From Flavisolibacter nicotianae (GTDB taxonomy: Bacteria; Bacteroidota; Bacteroidia; Chitinophagales; Chitinophagaceae): DNA of 64,000 nt. Below are positions 31,792-41,258 of this stretch, piece after piece; positions within the stretch are counted from its first letter, which is position 1, and every line of letters begins with the position of its first letter. Below the pieces are notes generated by a model. It did no database searches, was not told where the DNA came from, and saw only the letters and a list, made by a program, of their open reading frames with translations. Location: positions 93,029 through 157,028 of the forward strand of contig NZ_RBCI01000009.1 of the NCBI RefSeq assembly GCF_003628535.1, given 5' to 3'. Both the position numbers and the translations under genes were made by a program.

Positions 31792-33828
31792 TTATTTCTG
31801 GGAAGTCGACGTATTGTTACTGCGGGTAATGATGTCGATGTCCTGTACCTGTTGCGGAAACCATACGGTCATTTCTCCTTCACCGCGGTTGGCCCAGGCA
31901 TAATAAGGGATTAGCGTAACCGGCCTGGCACTAGTAGCCACACTGGTTTTATCGCTGCTTACCTGTACTACAGGAGCTACTGTCCTGATCACAACCACCC
32001 CGTTTAGCATTTCCGGTTTTACTTCCTGGTTATACCTGGCAGAAGCGGGTAAAAGAATGTTGGCGGCCCTGCCGCCGTTGTCAATGGCCTCGGCACAGTA
32101 AACCAGCGGACCGCGTTCAACCGCCACTTTCCCCGCGTCTGCGGCCAGCTTTTCATTTGCCGTCACCGTTCTTACTTCCATCGGCAAATCGACCTTCACC
32201 ACATCGCCGTTTTTCCATTTGCGGTTGAGCACTGCATAACCTTTTTGGATCGTATAGTCAACCGGCTGTCCATTGATCCGGATGGCCACCTTGCCAGATG
32301 CCGCACCAGCAAACTGATAAAGATCAGACGGCACGACCTGATCCTGTGCCCATCCCGGAATACGTAGCAGCAAATTGAACGGATCCGCCGATTGGGGAGA
32401 AACCACAAAGGTCAATGCACCATCCCAGGGATAATTGTTTTGCTGCACAATAGAAACCGGCTTGTTGTGCACAATTATTTCCGTTGTGCTGCTAGCAAAA
32501 AGATTGACATAAACATTGTCACCTTCCTGCGCATACATATACCCCGGCACAGACGGCAGCAAACGCACAAGATTGGTAGGACAGCAGGAGCACTCAAACC
32601 AACCGGCACGGCTTCGTTCCAATGCAGGATGCGTATAGCTGTTCTTCACTTCCATGGCATTGCTGTAAAAAAAACTCTTTCCATCAAGACCGAGCCCCGA
32701 AAGCAAACCATTGTAAAGACTTCTTTCGAGTACATCGATGTACCTGGCATCACCGTGCAAAAGAAACATGCGGTGATTCCAAAACACGTTGGCAATGGCG
32801 GCACAGGTTTCATTGTAGGCCGTTGCATTGGGCAATTCATAATTATCGCCAAAGCGTTCGCCACCCGGCACCGCACCAACGCCACCGTTGACATAAAACT
32901 TTTTTGACACCATGTTTTCCCAAATGCGGTCGATGGCCTGTACCATTTCCCGATCGCCGGTGAGAGCGGCGACATCAGCCACGCCGGAATAGAGATAGCC
33001 GGCACGCACCGCATGCCCAACGGCTTCATCCTGCCCGGTCACGGGCTTGTTGTCCTGCCAGTACGAACCGTTGCGAAACGGGTCCTTGTTTTTGGTGTCA
33101 TAGCCATCGTAATGGCCACGTGCCTCGATGAAATCTTTTGCGGTTTCGAGGTATTCTTTTTTACCGGTAATGCGATACAGTTTTACCAGGCCCATTTCCA
33201 CAATTTCGTGGCCCGGTGCAACATGGCGTTTGCCGGGGCCAAATACAGAACAGACCAGGTCGGCATTTTTCAGCGCAATGTTGAGCAGGGATTTTTTGCC
33301 GGTGGCATAATAGTGTGCCGCGGCTGCCTCGTACAGGTGGCCGGAATTGTACAACTCGTGGCTCATATCCCGCTCCTTTTCCCATCGCTCTTTGCCCGAC
33401 CATGCATGCGGATGTGCAGGGTCAATGGTGCGGGACGTGTAGAGGTATCCGTCGGGCTCCTGTGCCGCACCAACTTTCCGGATCAGTGTATCCATATAGG
33501 CTTCGAGCTTTTTATCGGGGAAAAGAGCCAGCGAGAAGGAAGCGCCTTCAATGGTTTTGTAGATATCGGTATCGTCGAATGGGAACTTGGTGCAAAAGCT
33601 CCCGCTCCGTGCGGCGGCCATTTCAAAATTCTTTACACGGCCGGTGTTCTGGCAGCGTTCGAACGAAGCAGGAATAGTGACGGCATGGTTGGTTTTGAGA
33701 CGGGGCAACCAAAACTGATCCGTAAGCTTAACCCTGGTAAAGTTCACCGCCTGGATGCCATAATCTTTTTGCTGGGCAAATATGGCGGTGGAAGCAGTCA
33801 GACAAACCAATAAAAAAAACTTTTTCAT
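31792..33828 (-). CDS. GH127 beta-L-arabinofuranosidase
   Basis: A 678-residue secreted glycoside hydrolase (signal peptide MKKFFLLVCLTASTAIFAQ). Family features: VKLTDQFWLPRLKTNHAVTIPASFERCQNTGRV near the N-terminus, DTDIYKTIEGASFSLAL, and the (alpha/alpha)6 core with CSCCPTNLVRLLPSVPGYMY, which carries the Zn-binding cysteines of this family including the catalytic Cys. It removes beta-L-arabinofuranose units from arabinan-type side chains or related glycans. Flanked by a dead araA on one side and a split GH43 gene on the other, it is the only intact member of the arabinose set. Confidence 0.92.
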   Translation of the reverse strand: MKKFFLLVCLTASTAIFAQQKDYGIQAVNFTRVKLTDQFWLPRLKTNHAVTIPASFERCQNTGRVKNFEMAAARSGSFCTKFPFDDTDIYKTIEGASFSLALFPDKKLEAYMDTLIRKVGAAQEPDGYLYTSRTIDPAHPHAWSGKERWEKERDMSHELYNSGHLYEAAAAHYYATGKKSLLNIALKNADLVCSVFGPGKRHVAPGHEIVEMGLVKLYRITGKKEYLETAKDFIEARGHYDGYDTKNKDPFRNGSYWQDNKPVTGQDEAVGHAVRAGYLYSGVADVAALTGDREMVQAIDRIWENMVSKKFYVNGGVGAVPGGERFGDNYELPNATAYNETCAAIANVFWNHRMFLLHGDARYIDVLERSLYNGLLSGLGLDGKSFFYSNAMEVKNSYTHPALERSRAGWFECSCCPTNLVRLLPSVPGYMYAQEGDNVYVNLFASSTTEIIVHNKPVSIVQQNNYPWDGALTFVVSPQSADPFNLLLRIPGWAQDQVVPSDLYQFAGAASGKVAIRINGQPVDYTIQKGYAVLNRKWKNGDVVKVDLPMEVRTVTANEKLAADAGKVAVERGPLVYCAEAIDNGGRAANILLPASARYNQEVKPEMLNGVVVIRTVAPVVQVSSDKTSVATSARPVTLIPYYAWANRGEGEMTVWFPQQVQDIDIITRSNNTSTSQK

Positions 33829-34224
33829 AAGCAAATCTTTATTTCATTTCAGAATAATAGCAAGTTGAATTTTCTTGTTTCCAAGCCTTCGTTTTTAACA
33901 GCGCCAGGTGTATTCACATTGTGCTTGAGGTTCGGGTTTGGGTTGTTGAACAGCAGCTGCTATCCAAACCAGGAACATCTTTTTTGCGACGCCATAAGAA
34001 TAAACGTGAAACTAACGATTATTATGTAATTCCGTCCTGGTCCGAGAGTGTCGTTTTCCCATTCAAAAACACTGACCCATTCCGAGCTTCCCCTTGCCCT
34101 GGCGCTTTTAGTGCTTGCAGGGTGAATAGGAATTTGGAGAAAGCATGCCCGTTTCCACGGGTTCAAGGATGGTTGTACGGATCAAAGAATGGTTGGATGA
34201 ACCGGGAAAGCGCTGGGTTTCCAA
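33829..34224. other. Interval between the GH127 and GH43 genes
   Basis: About 395 bases without a convincing gene. Short frames on both strands show no family resemblance and end at random. No terminator or clear promoter box is visible; eroded sequence is the simplest reading given the neighbouring pseudogenes. Confidence 0.4.
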
Positions 34225-35258
34225 TTATAGGTCACCTGTCACCGGCCATCCTTTTGCATCCCAGGTTAATTTCCGGATGCGCAGTTTGGACTTCCCGCCA
34301 TCAGCCGGATCGTAACCGTGGTAAACGATATAGTCTTTGCCACCGGCGGAAAATACTCCGTTGTGACCGACACCGTACCAGTTTTTGTCACCCTGCAAAA
34401 AAACAGACCCTCCACCGTTACGCAAGGCCACGCCGTCTTTGTCAACATAGGGGCCCTGCAGTTTTTTTGAACGACCGATGATCACTTTGTACGTACTCTT
34501 TTCTCCCCTGCAGCAGTAATCGATGGAAGCAAAAAAATAAAAATAAGCGCCCTTTTTGAAAATGAATGGTGCCTCAATGGCATTGTCCCCAGCATTCGCG
34601 GAATGGTTGTCGGCCACTGCTTTTTTTCCTGAAATATCTTTTTTACGGCTGGCCACTGTTGGAATGTTGTCTATTTCTTCAGCCGGCAGAAGAAAATCCC
34701 GGGTAAGCTTCACCAGTTTCAAACCATCCCAAAAAGAGCCAAATACCAGGTATCCGAGCCCTTTCTCGTCCACCACCAGGTTCGGATCAATCGCATTCCA
34801 GGGTGTTTTACCTGGATAAAATTGAATGACACGGCCATGATCGACCCAACAGAAATCCGGTGAAGCAGAATCCAGGGTTTTGTTGGTAGCGACACCAATG
34901 GCCGATGTTTTTTTCCGAACGCGGAAACGGAATAATAGAGATAGTATTGCCCATTGTGAAAACTGATGTCCGGCGCCCAGATATGACCTTTAAAATTCGG
35001 AATGGTGTCGACCGCCCATTGCGGTGCCCTGCCAAAAACCGGCTCTTCCTTCTTCCAGTTTTGCAAGTCCTTCGACGACCATACCGCGATCCCAAACCCG
35101 GTACAAAAAAGATAAAAGGTGCTTCCCTCGTTGATCATGACCGGGTCGTGAACAGGCACTTGCCCCATTGGCAAGACAGTTCCGGCAGGTAGTGGACCCT
35201 GCGCCAAGAGCGCAAGATTCCAAAGAAGAAAAAAACAGGTCACCAGCCGCTTTATCAC
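34225..35258 (-). pseudogene. GH43 arabinan endo-1,5-alpha-L-arabinosidase, split by a -1 frameshift
   Basis: Two adjacent frames make one GH43 protein of about 344 residues. The first (GTG start at 35258, signal peptide ending LLAQG) has the catalytic-base region HDPVMINEGSTFYLFCTG and continues to YYLYYSVSAFGKK. Without interruption the next frame gives TSAIGVATNKTLDS...WNAIDPNLVVDEKGLGYLVFGSF and goes on to the natural end, including the proton-donor region AIEAPFIFKKGAYFYFFAS. The switch lies at an A7 run (34908-34914 on the given strand); one more A would restore the gene. The codons GGA AAA AAA form an A-AAA-AAA slippery heptamer, so real -1 frameshifting is possible, besides mutation or a base-calling error. 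Confidence 0.85.
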
Positions 35259-35457
35259 GTTTTAAATTTTAATCGATCACAGATCAGATATGCATTCAGC
35301 CGGTTGACTGTACGCTAAGACACAAAGATGTATTTCTTCACCATTTCAGTCAGGGAAGTATCGCCGGGTTTGTATCCAACCTGGAATATTTCATTAGCAG
35401 GAATGATTCCTCATTGTCCTGGCCACGCAAGCCACTCATGTGCCGCAACACATGTGT

Positions 35458-38052
35458 CTATAAGCCGAACAGGAAGTTGAAATAAAACTGCGTTGTTTCT
35501 TCGGAATGGCCCACCATGGCCCGGATCAGGAGCACGTTAGCAGGCAAAATGTAAATACCGCCGCCATAGCCATCATGCCATTTGGTGGACGACTCATTCG
35601 GCATCCATACACGTCCCACATCATTAAAGCCGACGATTCCAAAAGAGCCGGGAAACAGGTAGGATGTGAAATCAAAAAGCTTCACCCGCAATTCAGCATT
35701 GTGAAACAGCATGGACCGGCCGGTAAAGCGGGACGTATTAAACCCACGAAGCATGCGCATACCGCCCAACTGCATCATTTGGTAAAAAAGCGGGTCGCCT
35801 GCGGTTGTGCCGGCACCTACCCGGTTGACCAGTACAATACCGGAATCCTTGCGCAAACGGGTATAAAAACTCAGATCGGTTTGCAGCGCACCAAAGGTTC
35901 TGCTGTCACCCCGCAGTTGCGTCATTGCACGCAGGTCGGTAATCCAATGAATGCCGTTGGCCGGCAAAAGAGAGTTACGTCGCGTATCCACTTCCAGCCC
36001 TGCGCCGATGCCAGCGTGCACCCGGTTGGTAAAGACTTTTTCATCGGGATGTGTGCGGTTGTATTCACTCAAAAACCGCGACTTGTTATTGTCCGGCGAA
36101 CTGTAATAGTACTGTGCCGCCAAGCCAGCGCTCCAGGCAATATGCTGAGTCATATAACGCTTCACCCGCAAGTCTGCATGTACGATGTCGATCAGGTTGC
36201 GATAATACAGGATATTTTTTCCGTTATTGTTCCCGGCCGGAAAATACGTTTCGTTACCTGTGCCAAAAAAATTCTGCAGGTTTCTCGGGCCCACCGATAC
36301 GATTTTGAAATTGAGACCGCTCTTGCCAAACACATGGCGCCAGTCGGCTTCGTAGCTAAAGGCAAACGAGCCACGCGAAGGTGAGTAACCGCCAACGAGC
36401 TGATGACGCGACGCATATGGTTCTTTGCGAAAACCATTTTTTTGCCAGATCCAGCCAAGACTCATCATCGCACGCTGGTCGATGTTGTAAAAAAGGGAGA
36501 AAAAAGGCATCGACCGGTTGTAGCGGAAACTACGGCGGTCAAAGCGGTTGACATTTGTATCAGCGGCCGTTCGAATCAAAGCAGGGCCTGCATAACTATT
36601 TTCCTGGTCGCTGCGGTCGTAGATCAGCAGCCGGTGTTTATTCGGATCTCCGGCATTGACCTCAAAATGGTCGTTACCGTCGCCGCCAATCATTCGCACT
36701 TTGATTGGAGAGGATTCACTTCCCTCCACCCGGAACGAGTCATCCCCACCCAACCCATACAGACGAATCTCCTTTGTTACGGCAGGATCAAATTCCCGCC
36801 GATATAAAACAGCTTCTGCATTTCCGGCCGAAGCTATCGTCACAAGAACATTACCACCGGGTTTATGCTCAACAGCCACTTGTTCCGGGCCCGCTGTTGC
36901 CGGTATATCAACGGTATTTGCCAGGAAGCGGTAATAGGTCAGCGCATCCTCTTTAAGATTGTTACGCCGGTTTTTCAGCGTTTCAATGATATGCTGCCCC
37001 GTTAGTGCATACACGTTTTCCGGCATTTGCCGGACAGCAGTTTCCAGTACATCGTCGGTGAGTTTTTTTTGTACGAACTCGATCTCTTCGTTCCACTCAT
37101 TGGCGGTTAAGGCCGTCAAAAAATAACGGTCGAAATACCGGTTATTGAAGTTGTAAATAGCGATGTTCCGGATATGGTTGTCGAAGCCCTGGAAGCGGGA
37201 GTTTTGGTACTGCTGCGATACCAGCCACGGAAGGACGCCGCTGGTATTGTAAAACACGTAATCCCGGTCGAAGGGCACCGGGCTGAAAATAATTTCGCCG
37301 CCCTGTTTTCTGGCTTCCCATCGCCACTGTCCCTCGTGGCGGTCCCAGTCGCCAAGCAAAAAATCGAGCAAACGTGCCCGCAACACCATGCGCTGGTTGA
37401 TCCGTGACCGGTTGTCGGTCTCAACCTCCATTTGCACCTGTTCGGTATTGATGGTGCGAAACGTATCGATAGCGCCTCGTTCTTCGAACAGGAACACGCC
37501 GTTGCCAAATTCAGACCGGTACTGTCCCAGTGCAGGATCGTCGGCCACATAAACAATCTGCGGGTTGGTATGGACCAGGCCAAGTGCATTTGCAAATGTT
37601 GGTACTGTAAGTGCACCGAAAGGATGGACGGTCACAACCTGGTCCTGGAGAATTCGTTGTGCAATGGTGTTACGCAAATAGTCGGGAAGCCGGCGCTCGG
37701 GATATTTCTGCACGCTGCGCAATACCCATTGCTTACTGCTTGCGTCCCGCAGGCGGAGCGACCGGGTTTGAAAACCGCCGCCCAGTTCCAGTGGCGTCAG
37801 GCCACCTTTTTCTTTACCCAGGTAAAGTATTTTTAACGGTACCGGGGCGGCCCATATTTTCCGGTAACCTGTGCCCAGCCAAAATCGATGAAAACTGCCC
37901 ACGCTGTCATAAGAAGGCGCAATGGCGACAACTCTGGTTTCGAAAGGAGGGTTTTGTTGCGCGACTGCCGGCAAAGAGAATAAAACGAAAAAAAAGACGA
38001 GGAGAAAACATTGACTACGGTAAAAAGATTCCGGGTGCAAAATTCGTTTCAT
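35458..38052 (-). CDS. Outer-membrane beta-barrel protein with CotH/Fam20-kinase-like N-terminal half
   Basis: An 864-residue protein with a signal peptide (residues 1-31, ending in VAQQ). Residues about 55-270 contain LRSVQKYPERRLP, HPFGALTVP, a FEER Glu at 190, GDWDRHEGQW (235-243) and PVPFDRDYVF (259-267). The last two match the catalytic loop (DWDxH..N) and metal-binding Asp (WDLD.F) of CotH-type and Fam20-like atypical kinases. Residues about 440-545 are a beta-domain rich in GGDD/GGDGND turns, and from about 560 to the end there is a 14-16-strand barrel ending in FLFGL, consistent with Omp85/BamA-type insertion. Kinase activity is my inference. The start at MKRILHP was chosen because the longer extension has no signal. 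Confidence 0.75.
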   Translation of the reverse strand: MKRILHPESFYRSQCFLLVFFFVLFSLPAVAQQNPPFETRVVAIAPSYDSVGSFHRFWLGTGYRKIWAAPVPLKILYLGKEKGGLTPLELGGGFQTRSLRLRDASSKQWVLRSVQKYPERRLPDYLRNTIAQRILQDQVVTVHPFGALTVPTFANALGLVHTNPQIVYVADDPALGQYRSEFGNGVFLFEERGAIDTFRTINTEQVQMEVETDNRSRINQRMVLRARLLDFLLGDWDRHEGQWRWEARKQGGEIIFSPVPFDRDYVFYNTSGVLPWLVSQQYQNSRFQGFDNHIRNIAIYNFNNRYFDRYFLTALTANEWNEEIEFVQKKLTDDVLETAVRQMPENVYALTGQHIIETLKNRRNNLKEDALTYYRFLANTVDIPATAGPEQVAVEHKPGGNVLVTIASAGNAEAVLYRREFDPAVTKEIRLYGLGGDDSFRVEGSESSPIKVRMIGGDGNDHFEVNAGDPNKHRLLIYDRSDQENSYAGPALIRTAADTNVNRFDRRSFRYNRSMPFFSLFYNIDQRAMMSLGWIWQKNGFRKEPYASRHQLVGGYSPSRGSFAFSYEADWRHVFGKSGLNFKIVSVGPRNLQNFFGTGNETYFPAGNNNGKNILYYRNLIDIVHADLRVKRYMTQHIAWSAGLAAQYYYSSPDNNKSRFLSEYNRTHPDEKVFTNRVHAGIGAGLEVDTRRNSLLPANGIHWITDLRAMTQLRGDSRTFGALQTDLSFYTRLRKDSGIVLVNRVGAGTTAGDPLFYQMMQLGGMRMLRGFNTSRFTGRSMLFHNAELRVKLFDFTSYLFPGSFGIVGFNDVGRVWMPNESSTKWHDGYGGGIYILPANVLLIRAMVGHSEETTQFYFNFLFGL

Positions 38053-38496
38053 ACATGTTGAGTTTGGTCTCGGTGACGTTTTGCACGGGGCAGTTGGTGA
38101 AGACGACAGTTTTCCATGAAGTGCGGAAGCGAAGCGATGGTGTGTTTCTGGACAGGAAAGCGACAGGACACTTGCAGCAGTTCTAACGATCACCTGTATG
38201 TTGCTTTAAGTTACACTAATTTGCGATAATCGACACGGATGAATGCAGATCGTAATGCCACCTGCCAACGACGCACCGCGATATGCACGTTTTCAATCTC
38301 TGGAGACAAACGGCTTTACCCCTTCTGTCCTTGCTACCCTGCTAATTAATTTTTTTCCGCCATCTGCCTATAGGGACAGAGCACGACAGAAAACAAGCGG
38401 CGGACGACTTCAGGATTTTTATCAATAGCCGGGTTAACAACCATCAGCGTCAGGGTCAAAAAACGACCGTAGTTCTGTCACTTAAACCTATAGTTT
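38053..38496. other. Interval upstream of the barrel protein gene
   Basis: About 440 bases with no credible coding region. It should hold the leftward promoter of the barrel gene, but no clear -7 box was found. Confidence 0.35.
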
Positions 38497-38889
38497 ATGC
38501 CTGCAAAAGCATTTCAGGCGATGGCTGTCACCGCCATCAGTGCACTTAGCCATACGGTTTACCATGCTGAATCCCACAAGCAAAACGAAAACGAACCCAC
38601 AGGTCTTCAGGCAACGGCTCCCGTGTCGGCAATAAAAATGGTAACTGCAAAAAGGAAAATTCGTCAACAACGTTCGCCATCAATATCCCCAGCTATTGCA
38701 ACCCGGAAGAAAAAACCCGGTAAAGCAAATCCAACGTGCACGGCGAATGCGATGTTGAATAAAAATTGTAACGGAAAGACTACCATCTGGACCATTGCTG
38801 GATGTCTTTTATCGGACGATGGAGCGGCACTGTTTCTTAGGTTGAAAGATTGTGGACCGGCCAATTACAAACAGCCGGCAGCCAGGTAA
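38497..38889 (+). CDS. Possible basic hypothetical protein (130 aa), low support
   Basis: An ATG-initiated 130-codon frame with a Lys/Arg/Ser-rich middle (KMVTAKRKIRQQRSPS) and several Cys and Trp residues near the end. It has no family resemblance, no clear promoter and an amino-acid composition untypical of folded proteins. Frames on the other strand are equally unconvincing. It may be spurious. Confidence 0.2.
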   Translation: MPAKAFQAMAVTAISALSHTVYHAESHKQNENEPTGLQATAPVSAIKMVTAKRKIRQQRSPSISPAIATRKKKPGKANPTCTANAMLNKNCNGKTTIWTIAGCLLSDDGAALFLRLKDCGPANYKQPAAR

Positions 38890-38964
38890 TTTTCGTAGTG
38901 ATACAGAAAGATTTGTAATATTAAAAAATGCCGCTTTTATTTACAGCCCGAAAACGTACTGTTT

Positions 38965-39279
38965 ATGAAAGCGAACAATCCGACGCCACTGGATATTGAG
39001 ACATTGATTCTCCAAAAAGCAGCCCTTCATTACAGGGCCATTAACCATAAACTTCGCCAGCAAATCCTGCAGCTTCTCCATAAGAATGGACGCATGATGG
39101 TGACCAACATTTATGTCAAACTTCGCATAGAACAATCGGTTGCCTCGCAACACCTTGCCATTCTGCGGAGGGCAAAGCTGGTTAATTCAGAAAGAGAAGG
39201 GAAAAGTATTTTTTACAGTGTCAACTACCAGGAAATAGAAAAGCTTCACAAGGTAGCCGCACAGCTCACAAAAAAATGA
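38965..39279 (+). CDS. ArsR/SmtB-family winged-helix regulator
   Basis: A 104-residue regulator: helical N-terminus, the winged-helix core (HKLRQQILQLLHKNGRMMVTNIYVKLRIEQSVASQHLAILRRAKLVNSEREGKSIFYSVN) and a short C-terminal helix. The recognition helix is SVASQHLAILRRA. Typical ELCVCDL metal-binding Cys residues of ArsR are absent, so a metal sensor role is not supported; it is closer to non-metal ArsR proteins. It has no divergently transcribed target beside it. Confidence 0.88.
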   Translation: MKANNPTPLDIETLILQKAALHYRAINHKLRQQILQLLHKNGRMMVTNIYVKLRIEQSVASQHLAILRRAKLVNSEREGKSIFYSVNYQEIEKLHKVAAQLTKK

Positions 39280-39644
39280 TCCGCAAGCGGTCGCTTTTTT
39301 TCCGATCACCGAACGAGTAAATCGTTGCAGAAAGCCCATTTGCCATCGCATGGCAATACCTTCTTATTGGCCATTGTTTCTATCTGGCCGTCATTTTCTA
39401 TTACTCCAAATTCGACAATCGGCAAAAAGGGCTTATTTGTAGGTGACCAATTGAACCGACAACAGCCTTATCTAATTTCGAAAACAGTACTACCCTAACC
39501 AGCCGGCAGCCGGCTGTTGCATTTGTTATTGGAGAAGGTTATTTTTATGCGATACTTTTTGCCTATGGTTTGAACAACGGAAAAAATAATTTTTCTTCTG
39601 CTTGTTCAAACCATTTTCAAGAACGTCCGCAAACAGGTCTCACC
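39280..39644. other. Interval between the ArsR gene and a small protein gene
   Basis: About 365 bases without a gene. A short CCGC/GCGG hairpin followed by TTTTTTT at 39283-39303 may terminate the regulator transcript; otherwise nothing is recognisable. Confidence 0.35.
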
Positions 39645-39833
39645 ATGCAAAAGGTAACACTCAAGTTTAAGTCAAGCAAACAGCTTTGGGACTTTAAACA
39701 GGGAATTAAGGCCCAGGACGTTGAAATCAACCTGCGAAATTGTACAATCACCTGCAACTGCTCGGAAAAAGAAATCTCCCAAGCCATAGAAAAATTTGGT
39801 GCGGAAGTCGTTTCCGGATCATCTACGCAATAA
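39645..39833 (+). CDS. Small hypothetical protein (62 aa)
   Basis: A 62-residue protein starting MQKVTLKFKSSKQLWDFK, with alternating beta and helix character and two Cys in NCTITCNCSEKEI, then a helix and a short acidic end. The pattern (strand, helix, strand, strand, helix) suggests a ferredoxin-like fold. Similar short proteins are common in Bacteroidota, but no function is known. Confidence 0.6.
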   Translation: MQKVTLKFKSSKQLWDFKQGIKAQDVEINLRNCTITCNCSEKEISQAIEKFGAEVVSGSSTQ

Positions 39834-39850
39834 TCCCGTTTAGAAGCCAT

Positions 39851-39877
39851 AAAAAAGGCGACGCATTCGTCGCCTTC
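39851..39877 (-). terminator. Intrinsic terminator after the 39931-40182 gene
   Basis: AAGGCGACG / CGTCGCCTT stem, followed leftwards by TTTTTTA. Confidence 0.8.
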
Positions 39878-39930
39878 TACTGGAGAGATCTCATAAGCAA
39901 ATTACTTTCACCGGAACAAGTCTATTTTTA

Positions 39931-40182
39931 TCACCTCACCAATTTGGTGATGCTGCTGATGTCGATAGAAGCCAGAAAATCATCGATTTCCTGGAGTGTG
40001 CAGGATTTGATCAACCGGATGCGATTGGGAGTTGTACAGGTCACTTTCACATAAAAGCCATCTACCTGGTAAAGCAGCAATTGGATGTCTTCGACCTGCT
40101 GGTTTAATAAGAGTATCCCACGGAGTTTCAGGAGCACTTCCTGCACGTTGTGCGATACCGCACGAAATTGTTCAATTGTCAT
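39931..40182 (-). CDS. Hypothetical protein (83 aa)
   Basis: An 83-residue cytoplasmic protein: helical N-terminus (FRAVSHNVQEVLLKLRGILLL), then beta-like FYVKVTCTTPNRIRLIKSC and a C-terminal helix. No family recognised. It has an ATG start and its own downstream terminator, supporting a real transcription unit. Confidence 0.6.
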   Translation of the reverse strand: MTIEQFRAVSHNVQEVLLKLRGILLLNQQVEDIQLLLYQVDGFYVKVTCTTPNRIRLIKSCTLQEIDDFLASIDISSITKLVR

Positions 40183-40335
40183 TTTTCACGTTTAGCAAGT
40201 CTTCACGGAAGCCACGGACCCTGCGTTCGATACACAGAAAAGGTTGATAAACAACAATAAGTTTTTAAAGATAATGTTTTTGTTTAATGAATAACAAATG
40301 AAGAAAGAAAAAAATTTGACAGATATTTCGGGGAA

Positions 40336-40365
40336 TAAAAAAAGCCCTTTGTAGAAACAAAGGGC
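40336..40365 (-). terminator. Intrinsic terminator (leftward)
   Basis: Stem GCCCTTTGT / ACAAAGGGC with 4-base loop, followed leftwards by TTTTTTT. Confidence 0.8.
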
Positions 40366-40390
40366 GCAACCAAAACTAACTGCTTATAAG
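40336..40390 (-). ncRNA. Candidate small RNA ending in intrinsic terminator
   Basis: Leftward: an exact TACCTTTG -7 box at 40397-40404, about 7 bases to a likely start near 40390, about 25 bases of unstructured sequence, and then a 9-base-pair GCCCTTTGT / ACAAAGGGC stem with a T7 tail. No frame fits inside. The length would be about 55 bases. The promoter box is a short consensus and could be chance. Confidence 0.4.
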
Positions 40391-40396
40391 ATAAGA

Positions 40397-40404
40397 CAAA
40401 GGTA
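40397..40404 (-). promoter_or_regulatory. Bacteroidota -7 box (TACCTTTG) before the candidate small RNA
   Basis: An exact TAnnTTTG match on the leftward strand, about 35 bases upstream of the hairpin at 40344-40365 and with no reading frame following. Confidence 0.35.
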
Positions 40405-40580
40405 TTGTTTGTTCGTTGTAAAAAAGAATAAAAGTTGCTTAACCGCGATCATTTTTTTCACATTGAATTTTTAGTTGATGAAATTTAATTGAAAAGATTA
40501 TCCTTTACCTTCCACCCAAGGCCATACGACCCGTTTTGCAAAGGCTGCGCGGCTATAAAAAAATTTGCACATACAATTGT

Positions 40581-40609
40581 AAAAAAAAGTCCCCTGGCAG
40601 AGAGGGGAC
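40581..40609 (-). terminator. Second intrinsic terminator (leftward)
   Basis: Stem GTCCCCT / AGGGGAC, followed leftwards by TTTTTTTT. The transcript it ends is unidentified. Confidence 0.75.
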
Positions 40610-41258
40610 ATTCAGTCATAGACAGACTGGGTTAATCTTTTCGAATGGCTACGGAATGAATAAATGGTTGCCGCTTTTACAGGGTCAGAAACTATATATG
40701 AAGCGGGCTTAAACGTTTTCACGGGGCAACGACACAAAAAACGGGCTTCTAACGGAATAAGAAGGGCAAGCAGCAAAAAAGTTTAATCGCCTGTATAATT
40801 TCCTTTTAGAAACGTGTTTTTACGCCCCCGCAGGTTGAATGATGGCCCCGCTTTCAAAGCAGCAATCACCTCCACCAACTTCTATAATCCGTCGTGGAGC
40901 CTGGAGGTCAGCGTCCGAATGGTTTCGGAGAGAACAGGCTGCATATTTAAAGGCTGTCCAACTGTGCGGCTTCCGGCCATTCTGTTCGATTTGAATCACC
41001 AAGCAATTTCTCCAATCCCCGAAATGCCAATCGCTCAATTTCATTTTCCGTGTGCCAAAAACCAGGTGCCTGAATAAAGTCATGTATTACAACATGGCCA
41101 GTGCCGTTGTTTGTTATCCAAAAACGACAACCTGTAGGATTATTTGACAAAAAGAATGTATTTTTTCAAAGAATGATGTCTTCTTTGCAACGTTTACTTA
41201 TGTTTACAACATTGGCTGAACATTGAATTTTCTTTACCCGACAAGCGCCTATTCTCTC

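Larger units (their letters stand above)
40183..41258. other. Long gene-poor interval with two leftward terminators
   Basis: About 1.1 kb with no well-supported coding region. Two intrinsic terminators point left (40336-40365 and 40581-40609), and a TACCTTTG box lies just upstream of the first. This suggests short leftward noncoding transcripts. Three overlapping frames near 40814-41150 have no coherent coding signal. Confidence 0.5.

Noticed and set aside
33921..34481. Long rightward frame antisense to the GH43 gene
   Set aside because: It lies largely opposite the clear GH43 sequence and shows Cys/Arg/His-rich shadow composition.
36351..36420. Possible calcium-binding RTX-like GGDGND repeats in the barrel protein
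   Set aside because: Only two such turns (GGDD and GGDGND, actually near 36690-36760) are present; too few for an RTX domain.
38664..38864. Hydrophobic frame on the leftward strand opposite the 38497 frame
   Set aside because: It lacks a start context and a family match; the antiparallel overlap with an equally poor frame suggests noise.
40814..41150. Three overlapping frames of 67-87 codons in both directions
   Set aside because: They overlap each other, use TTG or weak starts and have no coherent composition; not reported as genes.
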